Origin: Antedon mediterranea
Taxonomy: Eukaryota > Echinodermata > Crinoidea > Comatulida > Antedonidae
Assembly: GCF_964355755.1 (NCBI RefSeq)
Contig: NC_092670.1
Coordinates: 29,869,795 to 29,933,794 of the forward strand
Reading direction: 5' to 3'
DNA length: 64,000 nucleotides
Positions 1 to 11,663 of this stretch are shown here, in pieces. The notes under the pieces were generated by a model. It searched no databases. It was not told where the DNA came from and saw nothing but the letters and a program-made list of their open reading frames with translations. How positions within the stretch are numbered: position 1 is the stretch's first letter; every line of letters begins with the position of its first letter. The position numbers were made by a program, and so were the translations under genes.

Positions 1-566
1 CTGAAAATAACAATAACAAGTTAGTTATACTTCCAACGAGAAAAGGATTTTAGACTTGCAAATGGTAATATAAGAAACTCTTAACTGGTTCGTTTTCGGT
101 CACATTATTTATTCGCTTGTCATATGATTCAAGTTCAAAATTATTTAAAACAAATTTTTTATTAAATAATGTGTTTAGGCAATCTGATCATATGCAATAT
201 AACAATTGATCCAATTTGAACTTTGACATCAGAGGAAACTCAAGAGTACTTGTCAATATTGGCTTCAAGTCATAAATATACTGTATGCTTACAGTGTACT
301 TCACTTTTATCACATGATGGAATATCAAATCAATCTCTTTATAAAAGCAATACAATACACATAAAAAAGTGTACTGTATGTTAATTATACATAAAGAATA
401 ATGAATTTTATTGTAGATGAAAGGGATATAATATATTATAAACTTTTATCTTTCACTACATGAAATTATTTGTACTATTGCACTAATACATTTATTGTAT
501 AATTATGGTATAACAAAGTCAACATTATAGGTACACTTATCATAAGATGAAATATGATGATCTTAC
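1..566. other. no exon recognised; presumed intron of the TMEM106-like gene
   Basis: AT-rich sequence downstream (minus strand) of the second TMEM106-like exon, which ends in a good donor (GTAAGA). The next exon of this family should encode the transmembrane helix, and I see no such open segment here. It probably lies left of the window. Confidence 0.5.
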
Positions 567-1311
567 GTTCTCCTTGGCTTTAGTCTGCCATCTCTGTATG
601 GTATAAGAGCGACAAGCTGGTCTTCTTGCCCTGTGGTAAAAAAAAAGTGTTTGTCAAAAGATATTGTTCTCCTAAAAAAAATGTTTATTTCACATTGACT
701 GGATCTACAAATGGTCTAATAAATTATTGGTTAGATTGGATTTATTCAATTTCAGCACAACAAAAATTACAGAAAAAAATATAAAACAATACAAAGTAAA
801 AAAAATGCCAAGGATTGTCAGAAGCGAATACTCATCATGTCATTGTGTCAATCAATTCAATGATCCAAACTGTGTCAACGTAAGCTTGTAAAATTGTTTA
901 ATCCACTTAACTGAACTCGAAAAGAGGCTTTATGCCAAGCATCTACCATGAGTGAAGCACTCTAATAGTACTACATTATTAGTCATTTTAATGAAATTTA
1001 CGAGATGTTTTGAGATGTGATTTTCTTTTCATATACTTCATGTAGACTTACTTACATTCGTTAATGTTGTAATTCAGAACATATTTTTGAACAAACATAA
1101 GCATACCTGGTGGTATCCTACCAGTTCCTTTACATGTGGGGCAGATCATTCCTCCAAATTCTTCATATCCAGATACCCTGCTGTCTGATAAGTTTCCTTC
1201 ACTGTTATTAGGTGAGTTTATGCAGTTGATACGTCCACTGCCTAATGGAGGTGATGTATTGATTAGATTTGACGATTCACTGTCAAGGACTACCCCACCA
1301 GCACCTGTCAT
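567..1311 (-). CDS. TMEM106-family protein, N-terminal two coding exons (partial gene)
   Basis: Exon A (1311-1107) starts at an ATG seven residues into no earlier domain and encodes about 69 residues: a polar Ser/Asn-rich cytosolic tail ending in [20 protein letters not shown]. Its donor is CCAG|GTATGC (phase 1). Exon B (630-567) follows acceptor TTTACCACAG and reads [20 protein letters not shown], ending in donor GTAAGA (phase 2). The joined reading gives [24 protein letters not shown], the signature just before the membrane helix in TMEM106 proteins (lysosome/late-endosome type II membrane proteins in vertebrates). The CxxC pair is at about residues 57-60, close to its place in vertebrate TMEM106B. 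A 5'-UTR acceptor (polypyrimidine then AAAG) sits five bases before the ATG, so an upstream noncoding exon is likely. The membrane helix and lumenal domain are outside the window. Paralogue A, B or C cannot be assigned. Confidence 0.87.
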
Positions 1312-1579
1312 ATTAACTTTAAGAAAAGAGAAACAACTACTGTTAGGAAATCTTCTGTGGAGTTAGGCCCAATTGTCTTCAGCGCTGGTGGATCATGTAG
1401 TCAGCTGGTTTTTTTTCCTGTATTATTATTCTTGCTTGTTGAATGTACTGTATTTTGTAATTTTTTTTCTATTTTTTGTATCAGAGGCATGCCATAGGAA
1501 TAGAGAAACACATTTTACTAAGTTAAAGTCTAAAATAATAATTTGTTTTAAAGTAAAGCAAACAATAAAATACCAATAG

Positions 1580-3512
1580 GGTCATTCCATACCAAATCAC
1601 CCCAAAAAAATGACATTTTAAACCCTACTTTCTTCAAATTTGCTCAAATTTGGTTTTAGGGTTATTTTTAGCCAAAAACCCTGAAATTTTTAATTTAATA
1701 ATATTACTTACAGTAGGTAAACATCTGTACACCATTTGATTACCCCATTTGGTTAGCCAAGGATGTACCATCAGTTTATGGCACTCTTTTCACACTTTCA
1801 AGAAAATTGAATCAATTTTTTTGTTTGATGATAACTTTGAAAACATTGAGTGTTCTTTCCTGTTCATCATTATTTTACATTTTTGTTCATTGTATTTTGT
1901 TCACTTATTTCTTCACTCATAATTAGGCTATAATTACGTTATAAACAGCATGGACCGGGGTGACGATACGTGGGTTGGGGCAAGTAGGGTCCAGTCATTT
2001 CAAGTAAAAATACCACTTGCCCCGGTCCATGCCGTCTAGCTGCCATTTTATGCAATTTTAAAACGTTACTACAATTTTACGTTTTTGTAAAAAATGCAAT
2101 ATAACCACATGATTTATAAGGCTATAATTATGCTTTAAACGGCATGGACCGGGGTGACGATACATTGGTTAGGGCAAGTAGTAGTAGTCAATGCATAAAA
2201 TTACCACTTGCCCTGGTCCATGCCGTCTAGCTGCCATTTTATGCAATTTTAAAACGTTCTACAATTTTACGTTTTTGTAAAAAATGCAATATAACAACAT
2301 GAGTTATAAGGCTATAATTATGTTATAAACGGCATGGACCGGGGTGACGATACAGTACATTGGTTGGGGCAAGTAGTAGTAGTCAATGCATAAAAATACC
2401 ACTTGCCCCGGTCCATGCCGTCTAGCTGCCATTTTATGCAATTTTAAAACGTTACTACAATTTAACTTTTTTTAAATAAAAAATGCAATATAAATATGCA
2501 TGATATATTATATAGGGCTATAATTACATTATAAACGGCATGGACCGGGGTGATGATACATGGGTTAGGGCAAGTAGGGTCCACTCATTTCAGAAAAATA
2601 CCATTTGCCCCGGTCCATGCCGTCTAGCTGCCATTATATGCAATTTTAAAACGTTCTACAATTTTACGTTCTTATAAAAAATGCAATATAACCTCATGAT
2701 TTATAAGTCTATAATTACGTTATAAACGGCATGGACCGGGGTGACGATACATTGGTTGGGGCAAGTAGTAGTAGTCATTGCATAAAAATACCACTTGCCC
2801 CGGTCCATGCCGCCTAGCTGCCATTTTATGCAATTTTAAAACGTTATTACAATTTTACGTAATTATAGCCCTATAAATCATGCGGTTATATTGAGTTAAA
2901 TTGTTTTGTATGGAGCATGAATATAATTAAAGCATTGTTATAGTCTTAAATAATCTGACAGTGACACCCATAGTATTAAGAGGTAAATTTGGTAGTGATA
3001 TAATGTCGACAATACATCTACACTGTATAGAAATACCAGAATTGTTGAAGTAAGCCAACTTTGAAATGAGCTAGAAAGCAAACAAAAAATAATATATCTC
3101 CAATTTTTTTATATTATGTAAATATCATGTAAGAGATAATTTTCACAAAATTTCATCTAAAAAAAATTTGTCCCACAAGGTCAAATCCTAGGTCAAATGG
3201 AATAGAATAAGTTATACATCTTTTAAATAGTTCTATCTCAAAAGTAAATAGAAGATTTGGATAGCTTTAACAATTAGCTTTCCAAAGATACCTGTCACAA
3301 CAAAATCGGTCCAGATGTTACGGAGATACGGTCATTTAAGTATAGCCCGCCGCGTTGATTTTGCGCAAAATCGCGAAGAAACAACGGCGCGTCGTATGGC
3401 GCTCAAATTAAAAATTTCAGGTTTTTTGGCTAAAAGTAACCCAAAAACCAAATTTGAGCAAATTTGAAGAAAGTAGGGTTTAACCCATTGGGTGATTTGA
3501 CATGGAATGACC
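1580..3512. mobile_element. non-autonomous TIR DNA transposon, 1.93 kb
   Basis: Long terminal inverted repeats of about 110-120 bp begin GGTCATTCCAT at 1580 and end ATGGAATGACC at 3512. Both contain CCAAATTTGAGCAAATTTGA-type sequence on opposite strands. The flanks carry the same six bases, CAATAG (1574-1579 and 3513-3518), which I take as the target duplication. There is no ORF of transposase size. The interior holds a five-unit hairpin array (1922-2870). The superfamily is not assigned. Confidence 0.8.
1922..2870. repeat. five-copy tandem array, ~190-205 bp unit, each unit an inverted repeat
   Basis: Units begin with GGCTATAATTA at about 1926, 2120, 2310, 2515 and 2706. Each contains GGCATGGACCGGGG, then 55-70 bases with a GGGGCAAGTAG segment, then CCCCGGTCCATGCCG. 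A 14-bp perfect stem can therefore form in each unit. The rest of the unit (AGCTGCCATTTTATGCAATTTTAAAACGTT) is shared with few changes. After the last unit the unit start reappears inverted (ACGTAATTATAGCC). Confidence 0.9.
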
Positions 3513-3588
3513 CAATAGTAAAACACTTAAGATAACTATATTAATAATTGTATGAAATAATAATATTGAATTACATACAGTAGGCTGT

Positions 3589-4410
3589 AATAGACACGTT
3601 TCGCGCTCGCGAGGTCACCGTTAGTTTGACCTTTTAGTGGGTATACAATGGTAAACAAACACAGCGAGAGGTATGTTAAAGCATGGTAGAACTGAGAGAT
3701 GATCATCTTAAAAAGCAATCGTCAAAACTAGCCTTTTGATGGAATAGCATGGTAAGGATGTTATTTATTTTCTAAACTTATGTTTTATATTCACTGTAGA
3801 ATTATTTGGGCATTTGGTTCGGAATCATCGACTTTATTTATAATAATGTATTGTCATTTTTGGTTTGACACACAGGCCTATATATTATTACGGTGCATTT
3901 AATACATGTTAACTGTTGATTTTATTTACAAATGTTGCGTAAATATATTAATTATTATCTTTCATTCTTCTTCCTGCTCCTATTGCATCTTCCATGTATT
4001 ATGTGATGTTCTTCGGCGCTTAAACAGACACCCAAGCCTCCTAGGCCTAGCTAGTAGACGAAGTACCGCATCAGGCAACGCCACCGGGCGGGCGGAGAGA
4101 CACGAGCACATCATGGACGTACCTTTCCTTGAAAAATTTCCAAAATTTTGCGCCACTATCCTTCGGAGCCGAAGCAAACCACTCAGCAAGTGTTTGAAAA
4201 TTAAAAACAGGAATATTATTCAGTGATTTTGTGTAGTTAAATTCACGATTTATCCAACATATACAACATTTATGATGCACCTTGCAACAAAAGCACTCGG
4301 CAGTCGCCATTTCGCTATGCTTCAACACGCACTAGGCGAAAGGTGTTCGGTTTGTTTACAAATCTATACCCACTATTTCTGATTGGTCGCGAGCGAGAAA
4401 CGTGTCTATT
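3589..4410. mobile_element. TIR element / foldback, ~0.82 kb
   Basis: AATAGACACGTTTCGCGCTC at the left is matched inverted at the right by GAGCGAGAAACGTGTCTATT. The similarity continues inward through GTGGGTATA and GTAAACAAAC, giving about 70 bp of imperfect TIR. A TA on each side would fit a TA duplication. Short overlapping ORFs inside (up to 106 codons) match no family I recognise. Confidence 0.65.
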
Positions 4411-5063
4411 AAATGAACATTGTACAGTAGCATTTATTTATAAGCACCATTTATTCTATATATTCTAAACATAGTTTGTTTATGAAAAAGTTTCGACACT
4501 GGAACTAACTACAACACCACTACGCCAACCAAATGAAAGCACTCAGAAACTGAAAAAGTGTAGAACGTGACAAAATATATCAGAGAAAACTATATCCGGG
4601 GAGAGGGCTTACTACTTGATAATTCGGCACATTTTAAAAGAATACAGAGGGTGTGCTCTATAAAATATTTCAGGACATTGAAGATACAAATTTCAATAAT
4701 AAGCTATTATTATACCACCATTATATTCATGAAAAGCAAGTACTATACTTATGCATCAGTGTTTATAAAAATGTGCATGCATGCCTGCTAAGCAATTTTT
4801 GAATGATTGATAGCCTTGATTTAATTAAAACTCTTCCCCCTTTCAATATAAATCAATCAATGTCGGAATTAAGGAGCATGTAAGGCACTTTTTGGGGAAA
4901 CATAACAATAAAGTGAGTATACAGACAGTAGACATCATCTGGTTTTATGCATTTTAATGTCAACATTGTCAAAATTAAGGTTAAAATTAAAAGGTAAACA
5001 TAATTTCAATAAGGTTTATTGCAAATAGCTTCTACAATGCATGATGGGAAGGGTTTGGGAGCA
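4411..5063. other. no feature recognised
   Basis: AT-rich sequence. I see no coding exon, repeat pair or RNA gene. Confidence 0.4.
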
Positions 5064-5073
5064 AACGTCACGA

Positions 5074-6153
5074 GGGTGTCACGAAACCTAAGACCACGAG
5101 AAAGCTAAGACCCCCTAAGACCTAAGATCACGAAAGATAAGACCCAAGACCTAAGATTACAAATATTTATCCTTTGCACCTGCCTTGTATTTTAACTCCC
5201 AACATTTATTCTGAATACCACACCTTAGAATTGGCACTTTCATGAAAAAGAATCACATAAAAAGTAACAAATACATTTTTAAATTGATGATTTTACAGAC
5301 GTTTTTCTCGCACACAAAATGACTAGCCTACAGTACAGTAGGCCTACCCCATGTTCAATGTTTTTGTTTCTATGGAACGTCAAAAGAGCAAAAATTATAT
5401 AGAGGGCTGAAAACTCTGTGGAGTCCATCTACAGTGTGGATGGAACAATGTAAAATTAAAATTGTAATGATAATAGTATAATCATGCAAGTACGAGGAAA
5501 TAAATACTGGCAAATAAATTTTAATTAAAAAATCATGATAAGTTTTTTTGTTTCGTTTTCTTTCTGTTTTTATACTTGTACTATTATTGTTGCTCTTTTG
5601 GCGCTCCATAGAAACAAAAACATTGAGCATGGGGAGCTCGAGGAGTTACATTACAGTATACAAAGAAACACATCTGTAAAATCATAAATTTAAAGGATTA
5701 ATTTATTTGTTATTATGTGTTTCTCCTTCTGAAAGTACTTATAAGTCCTAATTTTAAAGTGTGGTGTTCAGTATAAAGTTAGTCAACAAATTTGGAGTCA
5801 AAATACAAGAAAGGCAGGTGCGTAAGAAAAACATCCTCTGAACCAACACAATGGAGTAAATATATACAAACAAACACCCCGTCAAGTTTGTTTGTTGTAA
5901 AGAAAAAATATACATTTACTCAACGGGCGAAAATAATGTGAGTTTATCTATGTTTTGCGATGGTATTAAATTATATTTATGGTAATAAATGAAACCTACT
6001 GTGTTTACAATTATGTATGGATAAACAAGTATTGTTTTTAAGCTGTAGTATATCTTAGAAATTGTAATCTTAGGTCTTGGGTCTTAGCTTTCGTGATCTT
6101 AGTTTAGGTCTTAGGGGGTCTTAGCTTTCGTGGTCTTAGGTTTCGTGACACCC
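5074..6153. mobile_element. MULE-like TIR element, 1.08 kb, 10-bp target duplication
   Basis: TIRs of about 90 bp start GGGTGTCACGAAACCTAAGA and are repeated inverted at the right end, which differs by a five-base insertion. The ends are flanked by a perfect 10-bp direct repeat, AACGTCACGA (5064-5073 and 6154-6163). Long TIRs with a 9-10-bp duplication are typical of the Mutator-like superfamily. The TIRs contain repeated CTAAGACC words. There is no transposase, so it would be non-autonomous. The interior is a second inverted repeat (5176-5821) also present at 50.5-53.8 kb. Confidence 0.82.
5176..5821. repeat. palindromic core, family P, copy 1
   Basis: An imperfect inverted repeat starts GCACCTGCCTTGTA at 5176 and ends with GGCAGGTGC at 5821. 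The arms share AATACCACACCTTA, AATCACATAAAAAGTAACAAA, TTTTACAGACG and TTTTGTTTCTATGG. The same core occurs at about 50498-53790, there interrupted by a TTAA element, inside a different TIR family. Confidence 0.8.
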
Positions 6154-6163
6154 AACGTCACGA

Positions 6164-7085
6164 CGCGTACGTACAAACAACAAATCGCCTAGGGCTACTA
6201 GGCCTAGCTAGATGCTTATTTAAACTCTCTTTCGTTTTTTAAAAATTGACCCGAATGCGAATGTGCACAAAAAAGATAACCGCCTATCTAATCGTGTCAG
6301 CCTACCTATCTACTAAAATAGCACTGCCACTGGTAGTGTAGTAGTAGCCCTCAACCTCTCTACTCTACTAGGCCTAGATAGGCCTAGTTAGCAGCTAGGC
6401 CCTTCACTAGGTTGGCCTAAGCTAAGGCTACTACTAGAGGCCTACTAGGCTAGCTAGGCCTCCTTTACTAAATATTACTAGCTAGCCTAGGCCCAGCCTG
6501 CTAGGTAGTAGGCCTAGGTCTTGAGCTTTAATCTCGTCAACAGAATGTAGGCCTAGGCTCATATGATCGCCGAAAAAGTTAATTTACTTACAAAATCAAT
6601 CCCAAATCAACAAGCTCACGAGTTTTTGTTTAATAATTAATAATTAAGAAAGTCGAGTCCGATAGAGGCCGCTGTTTATTTATTATTATCAGAGAGCCAT
6701 ATGGCTCTGATTCACGTACGTTCCCGAATGAAATTGGTTCTGCGCATGTGCGACCACGCACCGTTTAAAAGCCACACGCGCAGTTGTTTATTTTCGCGTA
6801 ACGGTCGATTACATTTTGATCAACAAATGACCTGGCATTTTACATAACCTTTCTATAAAGTTATGACCTTCAAACAAGTTATTTTATTTTCCTTTAAACC
6901 TTATTATTCAAAATATCTAAAAATACAATAAAAATAAAAAACACAGTATAGCTATTATTTATGTTAAATTTCACTCAAATTTCACTCAAATTTTACGCTA
7001 AAAATCATGTAATTTTCAAACATCTATAAAAAAAATTCAAAAGTTTTTTGAGAGGTCAGATATTCTCATACATATTCATGAGAGA
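6164..7085. other. no gene; TAGGCCTA-rich intergenic sequence
   Basis: From 6180 to 6560 the sequence is dense in TAGGCCTA/CTAGGCCTAG words. At about 6695-6710 there is a perfect 16-bp palindrome, AGAGCCATATGGCTCT. No exon is recognised. Confidence 0.5.
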
Positions 7086-7940
7086 TTGACCTTGTTATGT
7101 ATTTTGAAAGCATTATGGAGGTTTGAGAAGGGTTTGAGAATTTGTGGTAGAAATATTACAAACATCAGATATGCAGATGACACAGTTCTACTGGCAGAGT
7201 CAGCTGAAGATCTCCAAAGGTTGCTGGATGTGGTTGTAGTAGAGAGCGAAAAGATGGGTCTGTCTATAAATTGTAGTAAGACAGAGTGTTTAGTAGTGTC
7301 AAAAAAGGAGAGTCCAACGTGTAACCTTCAAGCAGGAGACCAGTTAATTCAGCAGGTGTCCTCTTTTAACTATCTTGGGAGCAAAATAACAGATGATGCC
7401 AGGTGTGTAACGGAGATAAAGAGAAGGATAGTCCTTGCGAAATCCGCATTTGGAGAAATGGAGAATATCTTGAAGAACTGTGCGATGAGTATGGAAACCA
7501 GGTTGCGTGTATTAAACTGCTACATCTATCCTGTGCTGATGTATGGAAGTGAAGCCTGGTCAATCACAACTGACCTCAGAAAAAGATTGGAAAGCTGTGA
7601 GATGTGGTTTCTAAGGAGAATGATGAGAATTCCATGGACAGATAGAGTTAGTAATGAAGATGTATTGATAAGAGCTGGAGTATGCAGGAAACTACTGAAG
7701 GGTATTAGGATTAGACAGATGAGATTCATGGGACATGTGTTGAGGAAGGGAGGTCTGGAGAACTTGGCATTAACGGGGAAAATAGAAGGAAGAAGGAGCA
7801 GGGGGAGGAAAAGAGTCACTTGGTTGGCCAGCATAGCTGAATGGATTCGGAATAGAGGCGAGAATACCAAAGAAGTGGAGTTGCTGAATATGGCAATAGA
7901 CAGAGAATTGTGGCACAACATGATCGCCAAAGTCTCATGA
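7086..7940 (+). pseudogene. 5'-truncated non-LTR retrotransposon reverse transcriptase (RTE-like)
   Basis: A 284-codon open frame begins inside the RT palm. NIRYADDTVLLAES near residues 26-39 carries the catalytic YADD of motif C. It is followed by the LSINCSKTECLV segment, the FNYLGSKIT thumb motif, YPVLMYGSEAW, a LRRMMRIPW stretch and the GRRSRGRKRVTWL tail common in RTE-type elements. The endonuclease and RT motifs 0-B are missing, which fits the 5' truncation of target-primed insertion. The 3' end is near 7990, after GGTGGAGAAAGTGATAAAAA. The remaining frame is uninterrupted, so the copy is fairly young. The clade is by resemblance only. Confidence 0.88.
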
Positions 7941-7994
7941 TATGGCACTTCGAGAGAGAGAGATGGAGGTAATTGATGGGGCGACGAGATAAAG

Positions 7995-10069
7995 GTGGAG
8001 AAAGTGATAAAAAATCACTATTTTCCCCCTAAAATACTGTTGTTTTGAATATGCTAGTGATCAACCAAACACACTAAAGTTGGTTAAATGCTATTTAAGG
8101 TAATGTGAATTACATTATCTTATTTTAAATTAGTTTATATCGAGTTGAGGCTAGCTACCACGTGTAATATTTTGGAAAAACATGTACGTAGGCCTAGTCT
8201 AGGCTAGGCCTCTCTTTGTCTGATTAACACTTTTCGTTATTGAATATACTTGGATTCTTCACTAGCTTTAGAAATTTTAAAGAACTAATGTTTCGCAATA
8301 ATGTTAACGTTAATATTAGTATTTTTATATTGTTATAATTAATTATACAATAATACGATTTTAGCTCCTTAAAATCATTACAGTGACCTACCCGTCTTTG
8401 ATAATAGTATAATCTGTATTTTGTTATACAACATTAGGTTTGGGTTATTCCATTATAGTTAGAGGTAACACATATTTTATTCTATTCTTTTTGTTTGCAT
8501 ACAATTAAAATACAATGGAAAATGTATAACCAATGAGTAACAAACAACAATTCTTTTATTGTTTAAGGAAATTTCTAGAGTTTACAGAAATGCAATAAGT
8601 ACTATTGGATGAAGTACTTTTCCTGGTGAATATGATAAAAAAAATGACCGGCCTGGATATGATCGTCAACTAGTTTTTATGCTGCCAGATACTCCTCATA
8701 CATACATCAAATTGATGATCAGATGGTTACTTTGGAATGGATTTGGAATCTGAGACAACTTTGACTTGTTGATAGAAAATTATGCTCATTTACTGTCTTT
8801 TTAATCACAATTATGTTCTACATAGTGTGAATCACATCGGGAATCACATACAGTACTTGTGTTTTGCTAGTATATTTATCCATTCTGAAATAATAACTAC
8901 TAGGCCTAATAAATATAAAGTTAAAATAATGACTTTTGAACATACTACTGTACTGTAATTTAATTTTACCAAAATGTTTTTATAATAAAAAAAAATGTGA
9001 TTATAAATAATAAATATAAGGCCTGTTGTGTCAATTTATTATAATCATGAAATACCTAGGCCTCGTATTGTACTACAGTATTCATATATTTAAAATAAAT
9101 GCAAAAATGAAAATAATAGAAAGTAACAATATATACAATGCCCGTCTGGCATAATTTCATAAAGTCATACAGCTTTATGTCTTTAAATTACAAATAAAAG
9201 TATGTAAAGCCTACAAAATTAGGTATATTCAAGCCTCTATAAATAGCCTTAAGACGCGCCACGCGCGACGCGCCTATGCTTTAACATAGGCACGTCTATT
9301 CTGATGTGTCAAAATAGCCGAAATTCAGTTAAATGATGCTCTAATATAGTAATTACCTCCTAATAATTTTAATTGGAATTAAATTAAATGATATCTAAAT
9401 AAAATGATATGACACACTGCATATCTCGGAAAACTTCAGATTAATTACAATTTAACATTTTAAACGACTCGTTTTACTTCCGAAATTCTCGTAGCGTTGT
9501 TGTGTTATTGTTGTCATTTGCATTGCTATGTTTGAAGTTTGATAGTATTTTAAATATTGTATCAATATTTTTAAAATCTTCACATTTCTAAAGAATATAA
9601 TTTCAAAAATGAAAAAAGCTAAATGCTTAATATCATAGAGCAGTTTGTGTACATATTTTAGGTCTTTTAAATGTATGAATGATCGTCAAGTTACCGCGCG
9701 TCGTCCAAAAAGTTTCGTGCGAAAATTTTCTAATTACACGCTTGGTTGCTTCGACGCCCTCTATAGTTTTACCTTCTCAGCAATTACCTATAATTTGCAT
9801 TGCGGCAAACATACGTGGATTATCAGAATAATAACTTGTATTGTATGTATATATGAATACTCGAAGATGTATAAGACCCATCTATTTTTACCAAACAGTA
9901 ATTTAACAAAAATTATTAGACAACACTCAAATAAATTGTTTAAAATCAACTAGTAGTAGCCCTAATACCAATGTTCCTCAAAAAAGAATTATTATAATTT
10001 CAAGAATTAGGCCTAATCAAAGAATCGTTCGATTTATACTTAACACGGCCAACAGCCATGTTGCACAAA
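7995..10069. other. no gene recognised
   Basis: Two kilobases of AT-rich sequence with scattered TAGGCCTA words and a GC island near 9254-9273 (ACGCGCCACGCGCGACGCGCC). The longest open frame (9645-9953) lacks any family signature and I do not call it. Confidence 0.45.
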
Positions 10070-11158
10070 GTGAAACAAATTGCAAACAGAGATTTTTCTT
10101 TTTTAAATGGTCATATAATGACGAGGAGATTAAAATTTGAGCATCACACCTCTGTAACTCATCCCGATGATATGCAAATTAGCTTAAATATGCAAATTAG
10201 GGTGACATTACAGGGTTACCATATCTCAAAAACTCACTAGTCCGAGAGAGTTGATTTTTTCACTGATTTATTCAAAATGTATATATTTATATTTACTCTA
10301 ATGAAATATTTTACGAAAAAATGATCGGAAGTACAACATTTGACCTTCGACCCTATTCCTCAATGTTTGCATACACAATGTGACTAAAATGTCTGTAGAG
10401 ACTTTATTTTGCCCTCAAATGGCCCAGACATAGGTTCCTAATAGCCAGCATAGGACCATTTTGTAATTCCCAAAATCACACCTTTGTCACACACCTCGAA
10501 AGTATGCAAATTAGTAGTATAATTTAAATAAAATATGCAAATAAGGGGTGAAATTAGAGTTGTCCTATATCTCGAAAACCACTAATGCTAGAGAGTTGAT
10601 TTTTCACAGCTGTATTCAAAATGTACATATTTCTTTGCTTCAATGAAACATTTTACCAAAAATTGACCGGAAGTATGACATTTGAACCTCGACCAAATTT
10701 CTCAATATTGCATATACATTACAATGAAACTAAAATGTCTGTAGAGACTTTGTTTTGCCCTCAAATGACTCGGATACAGGTTTCTAAGAGCCAACATAGG
10801 ACTGATTAGTAAATCTCAAAATCACACCTGTATCACGCATCTTCAAAGTATGCAAATTATTAGTACAAGTTACATGATATATGCAAATTAGGGGGTGAAA
10901 TTACAGGTGCCTATATATCGAAAACCGAGTTTTTCAAAACCTTGTTCAGAATGTACATATTTATATTTGCTCTAATAAAACATTATACGAAAAAATGACC
11001 GGAAATACAACAATTGACCCTCGGCCCCATTTATCAATGTTTGCATACATAATGCGACTAAAATGTCTGTAGAGACTTTGTTTTGGACTCAAATTTTGAT
11101 CTCCTCATCATATGTGACCATTTAAAAAAGAAAAATCTCTGTTTGCAATTTGTTTCAC
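10070..11158. mobile_element. TIR element with three internal tandem units, ~1.09 kb
   Basis: GTGAAACAAATTGCAAACAG at the left matches CTGTTTGCAATTTGTTTCAC at the right. The inverted match runs for about 90 bp through AGATTTTTCTTTTTTAAATG. Inside are three tandem copies of a 330-350-bp unit, marked by AAAATGTCTGTAGAGACTTT at about 10385, 10732 and 11060, and by ATGCAAATTAG words. There is no transposase ORF and no clear target duplication. Confidence 0.78.
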
Positions 11159-11394
11159 TCAAAATGATAGATTGACTAGCCTATAGTCGTTGAAGACGAT
11201 TAATTTGAAAATTCGGAAGGGCATAGAACAGAGAATTGCAATAATCAAGACGAGAAGAGAAAAAAACCATGAATGAATGAGGATGTGTAGCGTATAGAAA
11301 GAAAGCGTCGCATTGAACTTGAACGCAAAACAAATTACCGAGTGAATGATCAAACAATCAATCGGCGATCGATTCCACACAGAGCATGCGCACC

Positions 11395-11663
11395 TAACAT
11401 AAGGCAACAAATGTTATTGTCCTAAATAGTGTGTGAGGAGGAGGAAAAAAGTACGATCGTTTTGCTCATTGGTAGCGTGCTGCATGAGGGAGTCTTTTCC
11501 GGCCAATGAGAGGTGCCTTTTATCATGAATGTTATGTGCGAGAGTAGGCCTACTATTTCCGGCCATCTTGGGGTGTCATTTAACAAAATTCGCTTCGCCC
11601 CAGGCAGTGACCCAAATACTTAGTGTCCGAACCCCACCTTGACAGATCCTGGCTACGGCCCTG
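11395..11663. mobile_element. hAT-like element end (fragment), family H copy 1
   Basis: The segment ends GATCCTGGCTACGGCCCTG at 11663, i.e. a CAGGGCCGTAGCCAGG terminus on the minus strand, which resembles hAT-type ends. The body (TGTGTGAGGAGGAGG, GAGGTGCC, ATCATGAATGTTATGTGCGA, GGGGTGTCATTTAACAA) recurs inverted at 25816-26092. A diverged relative of it occurs at 47.77-47.94 kb and 48.77-48.90 kb. Confidence 0.65.

Noticed and set aside
4071-4328. 85-codon minus frame with many Cys/His (CFCCKVHHKCCICW), THAP-like at first glance
   Set aside because: Spacing does not fit a THAP or other zinc finger I know. It lies inside a TIR element and overlaps other frames.
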